A stretch of 64,000 bases of DNA from Flavobacterium granuli (GTDB lineage Bacteria > Bacteroidota > Bacteroidia > Flavobacteriales > Flavobacteriaceae). The notes below the pieces were generated by a model, which made no database searches, was not told the DNA's origin, and was given only the letters and a program-made list of their open reading frames with translations. The position numbers were made by a program, and so were the translations under genes. Below, piece after piece: positions 62,228 to 64,000 of the stretch. Within the stretch, counting starts at the first letter, position 1. Each line of letters opens with the position of its first letter. The stretch is taken from NCBI RefSeq assembly GCF_900129705.1, contig NZ_FQWO01000007.1, positions 110,564 to 174,563 on the forward strand, given 5' to 3'.

Positions 62228-62551
62228 ATGAAGCCATTTACTTTTGACCAAATACCTGTAATGATGAACAAAATTCATGATAAATTGGAGCATTTGGAAA
62301 AACTTATTCTAAGAATCTCTATTGTAGAGGAAAATGAGAACGAAATTCTAAACATTCAAGAAGCATCAAAACTTTTAAATCTATCGGTATCAACAATCTA
62401 TAGTAAAGTATGTAAAAGGGAAATCCCCGTCAATAAACAAGGTAAACGCATTTATTTTTATAGACATGAGTTAATGAAATGGATTAAGTCCGGTCGTGTA
62501 AAAACTTATTTAGAAATCAAAAATGATATTGAAAAGAGGTCAAAAATCTAA
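62228..62551 (+). CDS. Excisionase-type helix-turn-helix protein
   Basis: 107 residues. N-terminal helical part (about 10-40) and a MerR/excisionase HTH_17 motif: LNIQEASKLLNLSVSTIYSKVCKREIPVNKQGKRIYFYRHELMKWI. Small proteins of this kind sit at the edge of integrative elements of Bacteroidota and regulate excision or mobilisation. Neither integrase nor relaxase is in the window. The stop codon is part of the terminator stem. Confidence 0.85.
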   Translation: MKPFTFDQIPVMMNKIHDKLEHLEKLILRISIVEENENEILNIQEASKLLNLSVSTIYSKVCKREIPVNKQGKRIYFYRHELMKWIKSGRVKTYLEIKNDIEKRSKI

Positions 62552-62576
62552 AGTTAATACTAGATTTTTGACCTCT
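62535..62576 (+). terminator. Terminator overlapping the excisionase stop codon
   Basis: Perfect 16-bp inverted repeat AGAGGTCAAAAATCTA (62535-62550) and TAGATTTTTGACCTCT (62561-62576), loop 10 nt. Confidence 0.75.
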
Positions 62577-62985
62577 GTTCTTTTTACCCCTAAATCTAAA
62601 TATTCTCATCATACAAGACTTAGTTTTTTTATGTTAGTAACATAAAAAACATTCAAAGTTTATAACTATTTTTGCATAAACAACTCCCATGAGTTATGTT
62701 ATCTTGATTAAGGATACTTTGTTTTGTTTTGCGATAGTTTGCTTTAAATTGTACCATAATTGTACCACCTAAGTTTAAAACCCTATTAAAGTAAGGAAAG
62801 TTATTTTCTGCATCGGGAAGTAAGAACAAACCAACAACAAGCCAACAACAAACGAGTTAAACTACTTACCATCAATATTTTAACTCGTTTTTATTTATCC
62901 TTACTTTTGGTTAGATGAAGTTATTAGAATTCATGCTTGATAAGTGAATCAGGCTGTGGTTTGCGAATGCGTGCTATAGAATTTT

Positions 62986-63042
62986 GATTGAGGGACACAA
63001 GCAAGATGCTTGCGCCAGCTTGTGGAGTCGTGAGAAGTGAGT
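62986..63042 (+). repeat. 57-bp direct repeat, copy 1
   Basis: Matches 63785-63841 with one mismatch. It contains CACAAGC...GCTTGTG arms around GCAAGATGCTTGC, so it folds as a hairpin. Confidence 0.85.
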
Positions 63043-63140
63043 CGTGAGAAGTGAGTTGTCAGTCGTGAGAAGTGAGTTGTGAGTTGACAGTTGTGGGTTT
63101 TCAGTTGTCTGTTATCGGTTGTGGGTTGTGAGTTATCGGT
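63026..63140 (+). repeat. Degenerate tandem repeats of a GTCGTGAGAAGTGAGT unit
   Basis: Three near-identical units, then units that drift to TTGTGAGTTGACAGTTG and the like. Similar sequence recurs at 63521-63590. Confidence 0.75.
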
Positions 63141-63327
63141 AGACGGACAAGGGGTATTGGTTGTCTCCATCGTCTATCGTTTGCCGTTGGATGAAATTAT
63201 GAAAATCGTCAGTTCGAGTGTTTTTTGTGAAGTGAAACGGAACAAAAAATGTATCGAGAACTACTTTAAAGGATCAAGTCAACCTTTTCTTTTGCCTTGA
63301 TGCAAAAGAAACAAAAGATCAAGCCTG

Positions 63328-63347
63328 ATCCCGATAGCGATCGGGAT
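63328..63347. repeat. Perfect palindrome
   Basis: ATCCCGAT-AGCG-ATCGGGAT. Preceded at about 63287-63310 by a TTCTTTTGC/GCAAAAGAA hairpin. Confidence 0.7.
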
Positions 63348-63784
63348 TCAAAACTTAAAAAGGATTATAGTTTTTACCTGACTGCCACTGGCAGTCCTCC
63401 TTTTAATTTCAAATGTTCCGCAGCCCGAGCCGTTCGTCCTTCGTCCTCAACTCGCGGACTGCTGCCACTCCGTTTTATCGTTGTTTTTTGACGTTTTTAA
63501 TTTAAGGGCGGGGTTAGGAGTTGTGAGTCGTGAGAAGTGTGTTGCCAGTTGTGAGATGTGAGAAGTGAATTGTCAAAAGTGAATAACGAATAGTGAAGCC
63601 TGTTGGGGCGAGCCTCTTGCTCGTGCCGACAAACTAATTTCAATCTATTTCTAAAATGCTGTGATCATTATTGCCATAATTCCTGGCATTACTGAATTTC
63701 CAATTGACAGGATCGTTTACAAAACCCGTTTCTAAAGATCCTATCTTCTTTATGGGTACGAACAAGAGACTCGTACTAGCAGAG

Positions 63785-63841
63785 GATTGAGGGGCACAAG
63801 CAAGATGCTTGCGCCAGCTTGTGGAGTCGTGAGAAGTGAGT
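63785..63841 (+). repeat. 57-bp direct repeat, copy 2
   Basis: Copy of 62986-63042 with one mismatch (G for A); also followed by GTGAG. Confidence 0.85.
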
Positions 63842-64000
63842 TGTGAGCCCCGATAGATTCTGTGTTGATTTCCTAATAAATCTAAATTTTATTTTTATCG
63901 GGAAGCTTTTTTTTATGTTTAATATTCTTAATTTTGTCGTCTAAGTCGGTCTTAGAGCCAGACTGTATAGCGTGTTTATGCCTTTTGTGCTAGCACGCTA

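Larger units (their letters stand above)
62552..64000. other. Repeat-rich non-coding region
   Basis: About 1.45 kb without a supportable gene. A terminator-like hairpin AACGAGTTAAA/TTTAACTCGTT lies at 62851-62893. The rest contains GTGAGAAGTGAG-type tandem sequence, a 57-bp direct repeat and several palindromes listed separately. Short open frames here are artefacts of repeats. Confidence 0.6.

Noticed and set aside
63026..63140. Tandem GTGAGAAGTGAG sequence as a CRISPR array
   Set aside because: Units are adjacent or only a few bases apart, they drift in sequence, and no spacer-length unique segments or cas genes are present.
62949..63491. Short open frames in the right-hand repeats
   Set aside because: Their translations are low-complexity products of the repeats (for example TTDNRQLKTHNCQ), lacking any plausible domain or start context.
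1..64000. tRNA, rRNA and intact insertion sequences
   Set aside because: No tRNA-like arms with CCA-type ends, rRNA blocks, DDE transposase or terminal-repeat pairs were recognised while reading both strands; a covariance-model search would be more sensitive.

Overview
The window is low-GC DNA with Bacteroidota promoter boxes (TAnnTTTG), a T9SS sorting-domain protein, TonB receptors and DUF-type proteins typical of Flavobacteriaceae. It is best read as chromosome of a Flavobacterium-like aerobe/microaerobe. I see no rRNA, tRNA, CRISPR array or intact transposase.

Layout. 1-8.5 kb: end of a TauE/SafE permease, two sulfide:quinone oxidoreductase (SQR) paralogues, and between them a TetR-cupin-TolC-MFP-FtsX-ATPase exporter operon. 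8.5-16.2 kb: a divergent cbb3-type oxidase cluster, an AraC regulator, and DUF983-cydAB. 16.2-21.4 kb: a methyltransferase, a small Cys protein plus a copper-type TonB receptor, and an AcfC-like binding protein. 21.8-31.7 kb: a reactive-sulfur block with 1-Cys peroxiredoxin, three persulfide-dioxygenase/rhodanese fusions, a beta-carbonic anhydrase lipoprotein, two tandem rhodaneses, thioredoxin, a YeiH permease and DUF2892/DUF202 membrane proteins. 31.9-37.7 kb: TlpA and HMA-MauE proteins, small Cys proteins, a Kelch-like T9SS protein, a cytochrome c and a DUF2202 lipoprotein. 37.9-44.2 kb: a YeeE/YedE pair, TsdA-like thiosulfate dehydrogenase, DsrE-like protein, SoxB-like thiosulfohydrolase and a porin. 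44.2-58.5 kb: a LytTR two-component system, a divergent RND operon, and a second convergent RND operon. 58.6-64 kb: decaying DNA with a broken flavoprotein gene, a truncated duplicate of the sensor kinase, an excisionase-like protein and repeat-rich non-coding sequence.

How it fits together. SQR oxidises sulfide at the quinone pool, the persulfide dioxygenase/rhodanese enzymes handle persulfide, TsdA and SoxB act on thiosulfate/tetrathionate in the periplasm, and permeases move sulfur anions. Electrons can leave through the cbb3-like or bd oxidases.

Main discovery. Thirteen promoters, spread over 58 kb and on both strands, carry a CRP/FNR-type dyad (TGTGAC-N4-GTYACA and variants). In every one there are exactly 21 nt between the dyad and the first base of a TAnnTTTG-type box. 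This places the dyad centre where a class II activator sits (-41.5). No Crp/Fnr protein is encoded in the window. The promoters head SQR1, the TetR exporter operon, DUF983-cydAB, the copper receptor pair, peroxiredoxin, the two first persulfide dioxygenases, carbonic anhydrase, DUF2892-DUF202, DUF2202, yeeE-tsdA-dsrE, the porin and one RND operon. It looks like one undescribed sulfur/respiration regulon.
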